64,000 nt of DNA from Zobellia uliginosa (GTDB lineage: Bacteria > Bacteroidota > Bacteroidia > Flavobacteriales > Flavobacteriaceae): assembly GCF_900156625.1 (NCBI RefSeq), contig NZ_FTOB01000001.1, positions 992,001 through 1,056,000 on the forward strand, given 5' to 3'. The position numbers and the translations under genes are program-made. The first letter of the stretch is position 1, and each line of letters opens with the position of its first letter. Below are positions 52,231-61,728 of the stretch, piece after piece. The notes beneath the pieces were generated by a model. That model saw nothing but the letters and a program-made list of their open reading frames with translations. It searched no databases and was not told the origin of the DNA.

Positions 52231-55200
52231 ATGCAAGAGGAGAAAAGGAAATATAGGTGGCTAAGGCGCTTCGGACGGGTGTCTCTAGTGCTGGTCTTGC
52301 TATTTCTCGCTTTGGTGCTTTTTATTCGAAGCCAATGGGGGCAAGACCTTATTGTCGGTAAACTGACGGACTATGTTTCCCAAAAGACCCAGACCAAGGT
52401 GGGCATAGACCGCTTGTTCCTTACCTTTTCAGGGAATCTTTTTTTAGAGGGGCTCTATTTGGAAGATACCAAGGGAGATACCTTGGTCTATTCAAAAAAC
52501 TTGGAGGTCAATCTGGCCCTTAGGCCTTTGGTCTTCGGGAATGAACTGAATTTAAAATCTGCCACTTGGGAAGGTCTCCGGGCAAATATCCATAGGGCGG
52601 AAACCATGGAGGATTTCAATTTTACTTTTTTGGTCGATGCCTTTGCGGCTGCCGATACCACTACGGTGTCTACCGATACGGAAGCCATGCAAATACGTAT
52701 TGGGAAGCTGCATTTTACGGATTTTAAAGTGGACTATAAGGATGCTTATTTGGGAATGGACAGCCGTATCCGACTGGGTGAATTGCTATGGGATGCCGAT
52801 GCAACCGATCTGGAAAAACTGAGATTCGAGCTCGATGGGTTTCAGCTATCGGACACTGAAATCTTCTATAGGCAAACAAAAGCCTTTTCTTCAGAAGATA
52901 CGACCCAGACGACCTTGCCTTATCTGGCCGTAGACCATCTTCAATTAAAGAACGTAAAGGCCGACTATGGTTCGGTTCCCGATTCCACTTTTGCCCATTT
53001 AAATTTTTCCGATTTTGAACTTGAATTGCCCAAAGCCGATTTGGCAACAAATACGATTGAGGTGGATCGAATGGCCCTAAAGGGTTCGTCAATGGCTTTG
53101 CATCTTCCGTCAGACCTTGCCACGGTGGATTCGACCGAAACAGATGTTCCCGATACTGCCTTTGAGTGGCCCAAGTTTTCGGTACGTGCCGATGGGGTCG
53201 ATTTTGAAAACAACACAATTGTATATACCAGGGGAAGGGCCAGGTCCCAAAAGGGCGATTTCAATCCGAACGCGATTTCCCTGTCGGAATTTAAACTACG
53301 GGCGGAGGCGATACGCTATCAACCTAGAATGGTGCAAATGGATTTAAAGGCCTTGTCCTTTGTTGAAAAAAGTGGGATCGTACTGCGAAACCTAGCCTTT
53401 GGTGCCGAGATGGATGATACTTCCGCAGCCTTGACGGGCTTGCAACTACGCCTTAACGAGAGTGCTTTGGCTGGGGAAATGACAATGGGTTATCCCTCTG
53501 TGGAAAAGCTGATGGATACCCCGGATCAAACCGAGGTAGATATGGCACTTGAGGAGGTATACCTCGATTTAAACGATGTGTTCACCCTTCGGCCCCAACT
53601 AGCGGATAACACCTATTTAAAGTCCGCAGCACAACATCCCGTTCAAGGCGGAATTACGGCAGAAGGTACCTTGGAAGAAATCGATATAAAAAATATGCGG
53701 TTGAATTGGGGTGAAACCAGCCAATTCATTGCCCAAGGAAGCCTTAACAATATAACCCGTCCGGATGCTTTGTATTTTAATTTCGATACGATTCGACTGA
53801 ATACGGTCAAAGCGGACATCGCCCGATTTGTTTCTGAAAAGGAGTTGGGAATATCCCTTCCCCAGACCTTGGCTATCGATGCGGAAGCAAGGGGAGAAAT
53901 AAATGACCTAAGGGCCGAGGCAACGCTGGCCATTCCGGAAGGGACCATTGCGGCAAAGGGCAGCTACCAAGACGGTGCGGAGATGCGGTTTAAGGGAGCC
54001 CTAAAAGTAGACGGCCTTCAACTCGACAAGCTATTGAACAATCCGCAATTGGGTGGGGTTTTCTTTACCATGGATGTTTCGGGAGGTGGCGATGTCAATA
54101 ATCTCGACGCCAAACTCAAAGCCGATTTCAGTCAGCTTCAACTAAACGATTACGATTTTTCGGCCTTAAAACTCGAAGGGGATATACAGAACGGTAAAGG
54201 GGCCATAGACCTTTCTTTTAAGGATGATAACTTACACCTTATGGCCCAGACCAAGGTCGTACTCGATTCCGTAAGTTCGGAGCTCGATGTAGACCTGAAC
54301 GTGATAGGGGCCGACCTCTACGCTTTGGGGGCCACACGTGAGAATATAAAGGCAGGCTTCGAATTAAAGGCCCTTTTTACGGGCAATGCCGATGCCTATA
54401 CCATCGATGGGGGAATTGAGAACGGAGTGGCCGTCTATGACGATGAGCAGTATCAATTGGGGGGCGTCAAACTGAGTTCTTCGGTAGATCCGGCCCATAC
54501 GGGACTAAGCCTTGATAGCGATTTTTTGATGGCCCGTTTAGAGTCGAACGCCTCCCCGCAAGGTTTGGGTAAAGCCTTGCAGCAACAGTTTGAAAACTAT
54601 TTCAAGGATAGCCTTACCGAAAATTCGGAAACGGATTCGGTAAAGGTGAAAATGAACCTAAAATTGTCGCCCACCCCCATTTTGACCGAAGTGTTTTTAA
54701 GGGGGGTAGAACGATTGGATTCCCTTTTGGTCGAAGCCGACTTTGATGCAAGGACGAAAAAGATGAATGCGGATGTATATGTGCCTTCCCTGGCCTACCA
54801 AGGGAGTTCCATCGATAGTTTGGGCGTCCAATTAAGGGGTACGGCCACCGACCTGAATTTTAGTGCGGGCTTTGGCGGCTTGGTATTTGAGCCTATACAA
54901 ATGGAAGGCACCTATATTACGGGCAATCTAAAAAATAAGGAGCTTCTCCTGGATTTTGTGGCCCTTGACGGTAAGGAGGAAATGGCCCATATTTCCTCGG
55001 TCATGACCCTTTCCAAGGACACTACCCTAATTCGCATCGATCCGTCGAACCTGCTCTTGAACAAGAAAAAATGGTCCCTTCCCCAAGACAACCAAATTGC
55101 CGTAGGTGAAAAGTTATTGCGTTTTAGGAAGCTGAATTTTACCCGGAACGAGCAAGAACTGACCATTAGTAATAGAATGGAAGGCGTTGAAAAGGAACAT

Positions 55201-57225
55201 ATCGGAATCGGCTTCGACAATTTTAAGCTACAGACCTTTTTGAGTTTGCTGAATCCCGACGAGACCTTGGCTTCCGGCCTGGTCAAGGGCGATTTGGTAA
55301 TCGAGAATCCCTTTGGGGCCACGGGCCTTGTGGCCGATTTTAAGATCAATTCCCTAGAGGCGCTCGAAAATCCCTTGGGTAATTTAGGCCTTAAGGCCAA
55401 TTCCACCGGGGTCTCGGCCTATGACTTTAATCTGGCCTTGAAAGATGGGGGTGTCGATTTCGACTTGGTGGGCGATTATGCCGCAGCGGAAAAAGGGGCC
55501 TTGTTGAATTTAGACCTCGATTTAAACCGTATCGAACTAACAAAACTTCAGGTGTTTACCAAAGGCGCCATTAAGGATGCGCACGGGGCCGTTTCAGGAC
55601 GGATTAATGTATCGGGTACTACGGCTTCCCCTGAATATAAAGGGGTGCTCGATTTCAACGAGGTCGATTTTAACGTAGCTTCGCTCAATGCCGTTTTTAA
55701 GATATCCGAAGAACAGCTCAAATTAGATACCGAAGGCGTATATTTCGATGGTTTTCAGGTGATGGATGCTGATGGAAGTGCGTTTACCGTGCAAGGTGGT
55801 ATCGGTACCCAAAGCCTACTGAACCCCAGCTTTGACCTGAAGTTGAAGGCCGAAAAATTTCGGGTGTTGAACGCTACCGAAAAAGATAATGAGCTTTTTT
55901 ATGGGGAAGCGAGTTTAGATGCCGATATCGCCGTTCAGGGCGATTTGGAATTACCGAAAATCACGGGGAAACTACGGATCAGAAAGGTTACCGATATCAC
56001 CTATGTGGTACCTGAGTCGCAGTTGGACGTAGAGGAAAGGGACGGGGTGGTACTTTTTGTAAACCGTGAAAATCCCGATGCCATATTGACCCGTAACGAC
56101 CAAGAGGAAGTGCCTTCCTTTTTTCAAGGTATGGATGTAAGGACCGTATTGGAGATTGCCGAGGATGCCGATTTTCACGTTATTATAGACGAGCGTACCG
56201 GGGACAATCTAGAAGTTTCGGGCGAGGCGGCCCTGAACCTGAATATAGAGCCCAACGGAAGAATGAACCTAACGGGGCGGTATGAGCTTAAATCGGGCCA
56301 TTACGAGACCAATCTTTACAATTTGGTGAATCGCCGCTTCGAGATCAATCCTGGAAGCACCATTACCTGGCAAGGGGATCCCGCCAATGCCAAGTTAGAT
56401 GTAACGGCCGTTTATAAAGTGGAAACTTCGGCCTCACCATTGATGGCCTCGGTTACCTCAAGTGAAGATTTGGGCGTGTCGAGCCAATACCAGCAAGTGC
56501 TGCCCTTTTTGGTGTATTTGAACGTCGATGGGGAACTTTTACAGCCTGAGCTATCGTTCGGGCTCGATATGCCCGAAGACGAACAGGGTTCCTTGGGGGG
56601 TGCCGTTTACGGAAGGGTACAGCAACTCAACGGTCAGGAAGCGGAACTGAACAAGCAGGTATTTTCCTTATTGGCACTCAATCGCTTCTATCCCGATTCG
56701 GGAAGTGACGGAAGCTTGGGGGGTACGGCCGCCATCGCCAGGGATAACGTAAACAAGGTGCTCTCGGGCGAACTCAATGCTTTTTCCGATAAGGTTTTCG
56801 GCAGCACCGGCCTTGAGGTCGATTTTGACCTTGACAGCTTTACCGATTATCAGGGCGATACCCCCCAAGACCGCACCCAACTCAATATCAACGCAAAGAA
56901 AAAATTGTTCGATGACCGTTTGGTGGTTACCGCAGGTAGTGCCGTAGACGTGGAGGGCAGTGCCCAGTCGGGACAGGAGCAGACCCCCATTATAGGTAAC
57001 GTAAGCTTGGAGTATTTGCTTACTCAAGACGGACGGTACCGCCTTAAGGGCTTTCGAAAAAGTGAATATGAAAATATTGTGGACGGTCAGTTGATCGTTA
57101 CCGGAATGGCCGTAATTTTTAATCGGGAATTCAACAAGTTCAGTCAGTTGTTCAACCCCTTAAAAAAGGAAGCAGGCACGGACAAGAAGAAAAACAAGAC
57201 CGAAGAACCCCAGGAGAATCAATAG
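52231..57225 (+). CDS. tamB: TamB, translocation and assembly module inner-membrane protein
   Basis: A 1664-residue protein with one N-terminal membrane anchor (about 15-33) and then a very long periplasmic beta-rich part with repeating 'GxIxxxGxL...' strands ('ITAEGTLEEIDIKNMRLNW', 'GAVSGRINVSGTTASPEYK'). It ends with the DUF490/TamB C-terminal domain ('LNLNIEPNGRMNLTGRYEL', 'GSTITWQGDPANAKLDVTA', 'LALNRFYPDSGS'). TamB forms a groove linking inner and outer membranes and helps outer-membrane protein or lipid movement. ATG 52231 is preferred to the TTG three codons before. The TamL gene follows after 2 bp. Many long frames on the opposite strand are shadows. Confidence 0.95.
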   Translation: MQEEKRKYRWLRRFGRVSLVLVLLFLALVLFIRSQWGQDLIVGKLTDYVSQKTQTKVGIDRLFLTFSGNLFLEGLYLEDTKGDTLVYSKNLEVNLALRPLVFGNELNLKSATWEGLRANIHRAETMEDFNFTFLVDAFAAADTTTVSTDTEAMQIRIGKLHFTDFKVDYKDAYLGMDSRIRLGELLWDADATDLEKLRFELDGFQLSDTEIFYRQTKAFSSEDTTQTTLPYLAVDHLQLKNVKADYGSVPDSTFAHLNFSDFELELPKADLATNTIEVDRMALKGSSMALHLPSDLATVDSTETDVPDTAFEWPKFSVRADGVDFENNTIVYTRGRARSQKGDFNPNAISLSEFKLRAEAIRYQPRMVQMDLKALSFVEKSGIVLRNLAFGAEMDDTSAALTGLQLRLNESALAGEMTMGYPSVEKLMDTPDQTEVDMALEEVYLDLNDVFTLRPQLADNTYLKSAAQHPVQGGITAEGTLEEIDIKNMRLNWGETSQFIAQGSLNNITRPDALYFNFDTIRLNTVKADIARFVSEKELGISLPQTLAIDAEARGEINDLRAEATLAIPEGTIAAKGSYQDGAEMRFKGALKVDGLQLDKLLNNPQLGGVFFTMDVSGGGDVNNLDAKLKADFSQLQLNDYDFSALKLEGDIQNGKGAIDLSFKDDNLHLMAQTKVVLDSVSSELDVDLNVIGADLYALGATRENIKAGFELKALFTGNADAYTIDGGIENGVAVYDDEQYQLGGVKLSSSVDPAHTGLSLDSDFLMARLESNASPQGLGKALQQQFENYFKDSLTENSETDSVKVKMNLKLSPTPILTEVFLRGVERLDSLLVEADFDARTKKMNADVYVPSLAYQGSSIDSLGVQLRGTATDLNFSAGFGGLVFEPIQMEGTYITGNLKNKELLLDFVALDGKEEMAHISSVMTLSKDTTLIRIDPSNLLLNKKKWSLPQDNQIAVGEKLLRFRKLNFTRNEQELTISNRMEGVEKEHIGIGFDNFKLQTFLSLLNPDETLASGLVKGDLVIENPFGATGLVADFKINSLEALENPLGNLGLKANSTGVSAYDFNLALKDGGVDFDLVGDYAAAEKGALLNLDLDLNRIELTKLQVFTKGAIKDAHGAVSGRINVSGTTASPEYKGVLDFNEVDFNVASLNAVFKISEEQLKLDTEGVYFDGFQVMDADGSAFTVQGGIGTQSLLNPSFDLKLKAEKFRVLNATEKDNELFYGEASLDADIAVQGDLELPKITGKLRIRKVTDITYVVPESQLDVEERDGVVLFVNRENPDAILTRNDQEEVPSFFQGMDVRTVLEIAEDADFHVIIDERTGDNLEVSGEAALNLNIEPNGRMNLTGRYELKSGHYETNLYNLVNRRFEINPGSTITWQGDPANAKLDVTAVYKVETSASPLMASVTSSEDLGVSSQYQQVLPFLVYLNVDGELLQPELSFGLDMPEDEQGSLGGAVYGRVQQLNGQEAELNKQVFSLLALNRFYPDSGSDGSLGGTAAIARDNVNKVLSGELNAFSDKVFGSTGLEVDFDLDSFTDYQGDTPQDRTQLNINAKKKLFDDRLVVTAGSAVDVEGSAQSGQEQTPIIGNVSLEYLLTQDGRYRLKGFRKSEYENIVDGQLIVTGMAVIFNREFNKFSQLFNPLKKEAGTDKKKNKTEEPQENQ

Positions 57226-57227
57226 AT

Positions 57228-59549
57228 ATGAAGTGGAGAACGACCTTTATTTCGCACTTTTTTTTACTACTCTTTCTATCGGGCCTGACCGCCTGTAGCG
57301 TGCGCAAGTACATACCTGGGAATGAAACCCTGTACAAGGGAGCCGAGGTCGACGTGGTTACGGATGAGGGCAAGGATGCTCGGAAGGCCGTAACGCAAGA
57401 GTTACACACCTTGCTTAGGCCCGAGCCGAACTCTACGCTTTTGGGGATGCGTCTGGGCCTGTATTACCATTATAAGTCACAGCGCAAAAAACCGGGGTTT
57501 TTAAACAAATGGCTCAATAAAAAATTCGGGGAAGAGCCCGTCTACCTCAGTGATGTGGATCCCCAACGCATAAGGGAACTTATGCGCAATAGGCTCGATA
57601 ATAGAGGGTTTTTCTATAGTAAGGTGTCGTCGGCCATTGACAGTACCCGAGACTATGCCTCTGTGGCCTACTCGGCCGAATTGTCGAAACCTTATACCTT
57701 AGAGCAGTGGAAAATTGACAAAGATTCCCTGGGGATTTATGGGGAATTGGAGAAGGCCATGGCCGATACACGGCTAAAGGCGGGCGAACGTTTCGACCTT
57801 GAATTGTTGAAGTACGAACGGGAACGCATAGATGGGGTTCTCAAAGGCCGGGGATATTATAATTTTAATCCTGATTTTTTGATTTTTGAGGCCGACACCA
57901 ACCGTTATGACCAGAGAAAATTCGACCTGTTCCTGCGCTTAAAGAAGGGAACGCCACAAAAATCGGTGATTCCGTATACGATAGATTCCATTGCGGTCTA
58001 TCCTAATTATTCGATTGAAAACGACAGTCTGCCCAAACCATGGGCAATGACCGAGGAGAACGGTATCTATTTTGTTCAGGAGGAAGAGTTCTTTAAACCC
58101 AAGCGCTTGGAGCCCTACATCCTTTTTGAAAAAGGGCAGGAGTATAACGCTGAAACGGCCAGGTTAACCAGTAACCGACTTTCCGATTTGGGAAGTTACA
58201 AGTTCGTAAACATACGCTTTAACGAAAACGATACGGTTTCCGCAGACGGAAAGGGCTCGCTTACGGCCGATATTTTTCTGTCGCCCTTGACCAAACGTTC
58301 GGTCAGGGCAGAGTTGCAAGCGGTGACCAAATCCAATGGCTTTGCAGGGCCGGGTATAGCCTTGACCTATAACAATAGGAACGTTTTTAACGGAGGGGAA
58401 ACTTTTAGCCTAACGGGTGATTTTTCGTATGAAACCCAGTTATCGGGATCCCAGAATTCTGGTTTAAGCAGTATTGCGGGCGGGTTAAAGGCGAATTTGC
58501 TATTGCCCAGGCTGCTGCCTTTTTCCCCCAGTCGTTTTAACTATGCGGTACCTAAGACCAAAATCAGTTTGGGGGGCGATTTCCTTAAGCGGAGCCAGCT
58601 CTATACCTTGACCTCGTTTAACGGTTCTTTTGGTTACACTTGGAAGGCCAACCGCTTTGTGTTCCACGAGTTGAACCCTATTAATATAACCTATGTCAAC
58701 CTTTCGAATACCACGGCCGAGTTCGATGCGATCTTGGAGAAAAACCCGTTTTTGAGTAGCAGTTTTGAACAACAGTTCATCGCCGGTCTCAACTATACTT
58801 TTAGCTATAACGAATTGGTCGACGAGAATAAAGACCATCCTATTTATTTGTCCACCAGCTTAGATGTGGCCGGCAATACCCTGAGCCTTTTGAACGGAGG
58901 GAAGAGTACGGCTTTCGGTTTGGAATACGCACAGTATGCCAAGGCCGATATTGATTTTCGGTACTACCTCAAATGGGGCAAAGAGAGCGCCTTGGTAAGT
59001 CGCGTTTATGCCGGATGGGGTATTCCATACGGTAACTCTTCGACCCTGCCTTTTGTAAAACAGTTTTTCTCGGGCGGGCCCTACAGCGTTCGCGCTTTTC
59101 AGATCCGCTCCTTGGGTCCCGGAACCTTTAGTAGTGATGAAGAAGGGAACAGTTCGTTTTTTGATCAGTCGGGTAACCTGCGTTTAGAGGCCAATCTCGA
59201 ATACCGCTTTCCGATATGGTCGTATTTAAAGGGGGCTTTTTTTGTTGATGCGGGCAATGTCTGGTTGACCAATGAGGTGGAGGTAGACGAAGACGAATCG
59301 GCTGAAAGTATAGCCTTTAACCAGCGGCTCGCCACCGAAGGCAAGTTCGGTTCCGATTGGATGAAGGAGCTGGGTGTCGGTTTGGGCTTTGGACTCCGGG
59401 TAGATATACAGAGCTTTGTCATCCGCTTCGATTTTGCTTCGCCCTTACAGGTGCCCTATTGGCCCGAGGGGGAACGTTTGCGTACGCCGTTCATCGACGG
59501 GGGAAGCAATAATCTTATATTTAATTTCGCCATAGGGTATCCGTTTTAA
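57228..59549 (+). CDS. tamL: TamL, lipoprotein Omp85-family partner of TamB
   Basis: A 773-residue outer-membrane protein. It starts with a lipoprotein signal, lipobox 'LSGLTAC' (Cys23), which sets it apart from proteobacterial TamA. POTRA-like domains follow to about residue 370 ('RIRELMRNRLDNRGFFYSK', 'YNAETARLTSNRLSDLGSY'). The barrel contains 'FSGGPYSVRAFQIRSLGPG', the Omp85 lid/loop-6 region (VRGF/Y variant VRAF), and ends in 'NLIFNFAIGYPF', with a terminal aromatic. The C-S-V-R sequence after the lipobox lacks the acidic residues of surface lipoproteins, consistent with the lipid anchor in the periplasmic leaflet. It is co-transcribed with tamB. Confidence 0.92.
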   Translation: MKWRTTFISHFFLLLFLSGLTACSVRKYIPGNETLYKGAEVDVVTDEGKDARKAVTQELHTLLRPEPNSTLLGMRLGLYYHYKSQRKKPGFLNKWLNKKFGEEPVYLSDVDPQRIRELMRNRLDNRGFFYSKVSSAIDSTRDYASVAYSAELSKPYTLEQWKIDKDSLGIYGELEKAMADTRLKAGERFDLELLKYERERIDGVLKGRGYYNFNPDFLIFEADTNRYDQRKFDLFLRLKKGTPQKSVIPYTIDSIAVYPNYSIENDSLPKPWAMTEENGIYFVQEEEFFKPKRLEPYILFEKGQEYNAETARLTSNRLSDLGSYKFVNIRFNENDTVSADGKGSLTADIFLSPLTKRSVRAELQAVTKSNGFAGPGIALTYNNRNVFNGGETFSLTGDFSYETQLSGSQNSGLSSIAGGLKANLLLPRLLPFSPSRFNYAVPKTKISLGGDFLKRSQLYTLTSFNGSFGYTWKANRFVFHELNPINITYVNLSNTTAEFDAILEKNPFLSSSFEQQFIAGLNYTFSYNELVDENKDHPIYLSTSLDVAGNTLSLLNGGKSTAFGLEYAQYAKADIDFRYYLKWGKESALVSRVYAGWGIPYGNSSTLPFVKQFFSGGPYSVRAFQIRSLGPGTFSSDEEGNSSFFDQSGNLRLEANLEYRFPIWSYLKGAFFVDAGNVWLTNEVEVDEDESAESIAFNQRLATEGKFGSDWMKELGVGLGFGLRVDIQSFVIRFDFASPLQVPYWPEGERLRTPFIDGGSNNLIFNFAIGYPF

Positions 59550-59603
59550 GCGTTCTTGCCCAAAGGGTAATCCGTGGTAGTACTGTTTTTTACGGGTTTT
59601 AGG

Positions 59604-59633
59604 TTCGTATTTGGTAATTTGTAATTACTTTTG
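59604..59633 (+). promoter_or_regulatory. Probable promoter of the BLUF gene
   Basis: TACTTTTG (59626-59633) matches TAnnTTTG fully. An upstream TTCG (59604-59607) at 18 bp spacing is one base off TTTG. The start of transcription would be near 59640, leaving a leader of about 120 nt. Confidence 0.45.
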
Positions 59634-59761
59634 CTATCTTCATACATGCTGTTTGGACGTTTTCATCTAGAAGTGAAAACGAGGGCAAGGAGCATTAGAA
59701 TTTGCTTTGTACCGTGGGCTAGGGTCATGGGCAAAATAATCATCCCCATTCTATTTTAGAA

Positions 59762-60199
59762 ATGTATACACTTACTTACGAATCAAAAGCGGTCAAAGAC
59801 CTTTCAAATATCGACATCGAAGCCATCTTGGAGACGGCCCGAAACTTTAATAAGGCCAATGGATTGACAGGTTGCCTCATTTTCTACAAGCGAAAGTTTA
59901 TTCAAATTTTAGAAGGGGAAAAGAAAAAAGTACACGCGCTTTTTGAAAATATCAAACAAGATCCTCGGCATAGCGGTGTTTATTTGTTGTCGGAAGGCGA
60001 AACGGAAGAACGGAATTTCCCCAACTGGGGTATGGTCTACTATCCTATAGACGACAACGAGCTCAACAAAAACGAGTACGAACAGTTCAAGAGAAATTTA
60101 TTGTTATTGGCCGATTTAACGGTGCATTCCAATAAGACCGCCATATTGTTTTGGAAACGGATGAAGGTCTTGATCACCATGCCCCCGGATAATATGTAA
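59762..60199 (+). CDS. BLUF domain blue-light sensor
   Basis: A 145-residue protein that consists of a BLUF domain and a short helical tail. The flavin-site residues are all present with the same spacing as in AppA: Tyr6 ('LTYES'), Asn30 ('FNKANGLTG'), Gln48 ('FIQILEGE'), Trp89 and Met91 ('NWGMVYY'). Light changes the hydrogen bonds around FAD and alters contacts with a partner. There is no fused output domain, so it must act through another protein. It is followed by a terminator shared with the converging dps gene. The DUF892 and dps neighbours suggest, but do not prove, a link between light and oxidative stress. Confidence 0.95.
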   Translation: MYTLTYESKAVKDLSNIDIEAILETARNFNKANGLTGCLIFYKRKFIQILEGEKKKVHALFENIKQDPRHSGVYLLSEGETEERNFPNWGMVYYPIDDNELNKNEYEQFKRNLLLLADLTVHSNKTAILFWKRMKVLITMPPDNM

Positions 60200-60213
60200 A
60201 ATAAGGCTAAGAC

Positions 60214-60247
60214 AAAAAAAACGGCGATACTATCGCCGTTTTTTTTT
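60214..60247. terminator. Bidirectional terminator between BLUF gene and dps
   Basis: Stem ACGGCGAT (60221-60228) with ATCGCCGT (60232-60239), 3-nt loop, flanked by an A-run (60214-60221) and a T-run (60239-60247). It therefore works on both strands for the two converging genes. Confidence 0.92.
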
Positions 60248-60260
60248 GTACTGATCCGTT

Positions 60261-60761
60261 TTAATCGAACTGTTTTAAGGAGGCCCTTAGCATCCATGCC
60301 ATTTGTTCATGGGCCTGGAGGATTCCTGTAATGAAATCGGCGGTACCTTCGTCATTGTGGGCCTCGGCATTATCGCCAATACTTTCCCTGATGAATTTGA
60401 TGACCTTGTCGTGGTCTTTTAGCAATACGGTCATAAAGCTGGCGCTGTCGGTTTGGTCGGGCTTGTTCTCATCTAAATTTGACAACTCTAAAAATTCTTT
60501 TAATGTGCCCGGGGAATAAAACCCTAGCATGCGGATACGCTCGGCTACCTCGTCTATAAAGGTTTCCAGTTTTCCGTACTCCTCTTCGAAGAATACGTGC
60601 TTGGTATGAAAATCTATGCCCTCAACGTTCCAGTGGGCATTACGGGTCTTGGTATAAAGTAAAAATTCATCGGCCAATAACTGGCGTAGCATTTTTACCA
60701 CGGCCTCACGGTTTGATTTTTTTATGCCTATTTCGGCTTTTTGTGCTTCTTTAACTTCCAT
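60261..60761 (-). CDS. dps: Dps, DNA-binding ferritin-like protein
   Basis: A 166-residue member of the Dps family, which stores iron and uses hydrogen peroxide to oxidise Fe(II). Ferroxidase ligands are His43 ('NAHWNVEG'), His55, Asp70 and Glu74 ('FIDEVAERI'), with the spacing of E. coli Dps. The N-terminus is rich in Lys and may contact DNA. The family usually forms a 12-mer. It converges with the BLUF gene and is divergent from the DUF892 gene, with a 216-bp shared upstream region. Confidence 0.96.
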   Translation of the reverse strand: MEVKEAQKAEIGIKKSNREAVVKMLRQLLADEFLLYTKTRNAHWNVEGIDFHTKHVFFEEEYGKLETFIDEVAERIRMLGFYSPGTLKEFLELSNLDENKPDQTDSASFMTVLLKDHDKVIKFIRESIGDNAEAHNDEGTADFITGILQAHEQMAWMLRASLKQFD

Positions 60762-60977
60762 GGTATTGTTTTTGGATTCATAGGCAATTTAAGATAGAAT
60801 AGGGGCTTTGGTTGACCGGAAAAAATTATTGTTTACCCCTAAAGATATTCGCTCTTCGAGGACTCGTCCATATTTGTATTACAGCACTTTTTTCTTCTAT
60901 CAGGTCAATTTCCTATGGGGCCCTGGCTTATTTTTAATCCTGCAAATAAGTAGTATTAATTAGAAAAGCGAAGGCAT

Positions 60978-61469
60978 ATGAAGACGTTGAACGACTTATT
61001 CGAGCATAAACTTAAAGATTTGTACAGTGCTGAAATCCAATTGTTGGCGGCACTTCCCGATATAGTGGAGCACGCTAATGACAAGCGGTTGAAGCAGGCT
61101 TTTGAAAACCATTTGGAGGAAACCAAGGAGCAAAAGAGCAGAATTGAAACCATCTGCCGCGAATTGAATATTACGCCAAGTGGTGAAACGTGCCAGGCCA
61201 TGAAAGGACTGATCAAGGAGGCGAAACAGTTTATTGGGCAGGCCGAGAACGATGAGCTTATGGACGTTGGCTTGATTGCGGAGATCCAAAGGGTACAGCA
61301 CTATGAGATTTCCGGCTACGGTACCGTGGTGCGCTTTGCCAAGGAATTGGGCTACCGACAAATAGCAAAGACCTTGCAAGAAACCTTGAACGAAGAGTAC
61401 GACGCCGATAATGTCTTAGAGAAATTGGCCGAAACCCGACTCAACAAAAAGGCCATAAACGACGCTTAG
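60978..61469 (+). CDS. DUF892 (YciE/YciF) ferritin-like protein
   Basis: A 163-residue four-helix bundle protein: 'LFEHKLKDLYSAEIQLLAA', 'FENHLEETKEQKSRIETIC', 'LIAEIQRVQHYEISGYGTV' and 'LQETLNEEYDADNVLEKLA'. The Glu and His residues in each helix (E..H pattern) form the di-iron-like site of this family, known from structures of YciF/YciE. It is stress-induced in several bacteria. It is divergent from dps, and the two may share control. No terminator is clear downstream. Confidence 0.93.
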   Translation: MKTLNDLFEHKLKDLYSAEIQLLAALPDIVEHANDKRLKQAFENHLEETKEQKSRIETICRELNITPSGETCQAMKGLIKEAKQFIGQAENDELMDVGLIAEIQRVQHYEISGYGTVVRFAKELGYRQIAKTLQETLNEEYDADNVLEKLAETRLNKKAINDA

Positions 61470-61667
61470 TCGATTTCATGGCGATTTCCATTTTATTCCT
61501 GTGAATCTATTTTAAAAAGCCGTACGGTAGGGAGTCCCCAAGAGGGTATCACCTTGTTGTAGGGCTTCCTTTCGTTTGACTATTCTCATAGCACAACTCC
61601 ACTTTCTATAAGGAAGCATATTCTTAAGTTACCCATTGTGTAAAGTAAATCTGGGATGCTTATGCAT

Positions 61668-61695
61668 AAAAAAACCGGCACATCATGTGCCGGTT
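61668..61695 (-). terminator. Rho-independent terminator of the AraC gene
   Basis: Stem AACCGGCACAT (61673-61683) with ATGTGCCGGTT (61685-61695), perfect over 11 bp. On the minus strand it is followed by a T-run (61668-61674). It lies 33 bp past the AraC stop. Confidence 0.92.
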
Positions 61696-61728
61696 CTTAT
61701 CAACAACCAAACTATATAAGCAAATTTA

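Noticed and set aside
52488-57027. Several long frames opposite tamB and tamL
   Set aside because: They are shadows of a strongly biased coding strand; none has a recognisable domain or signal.
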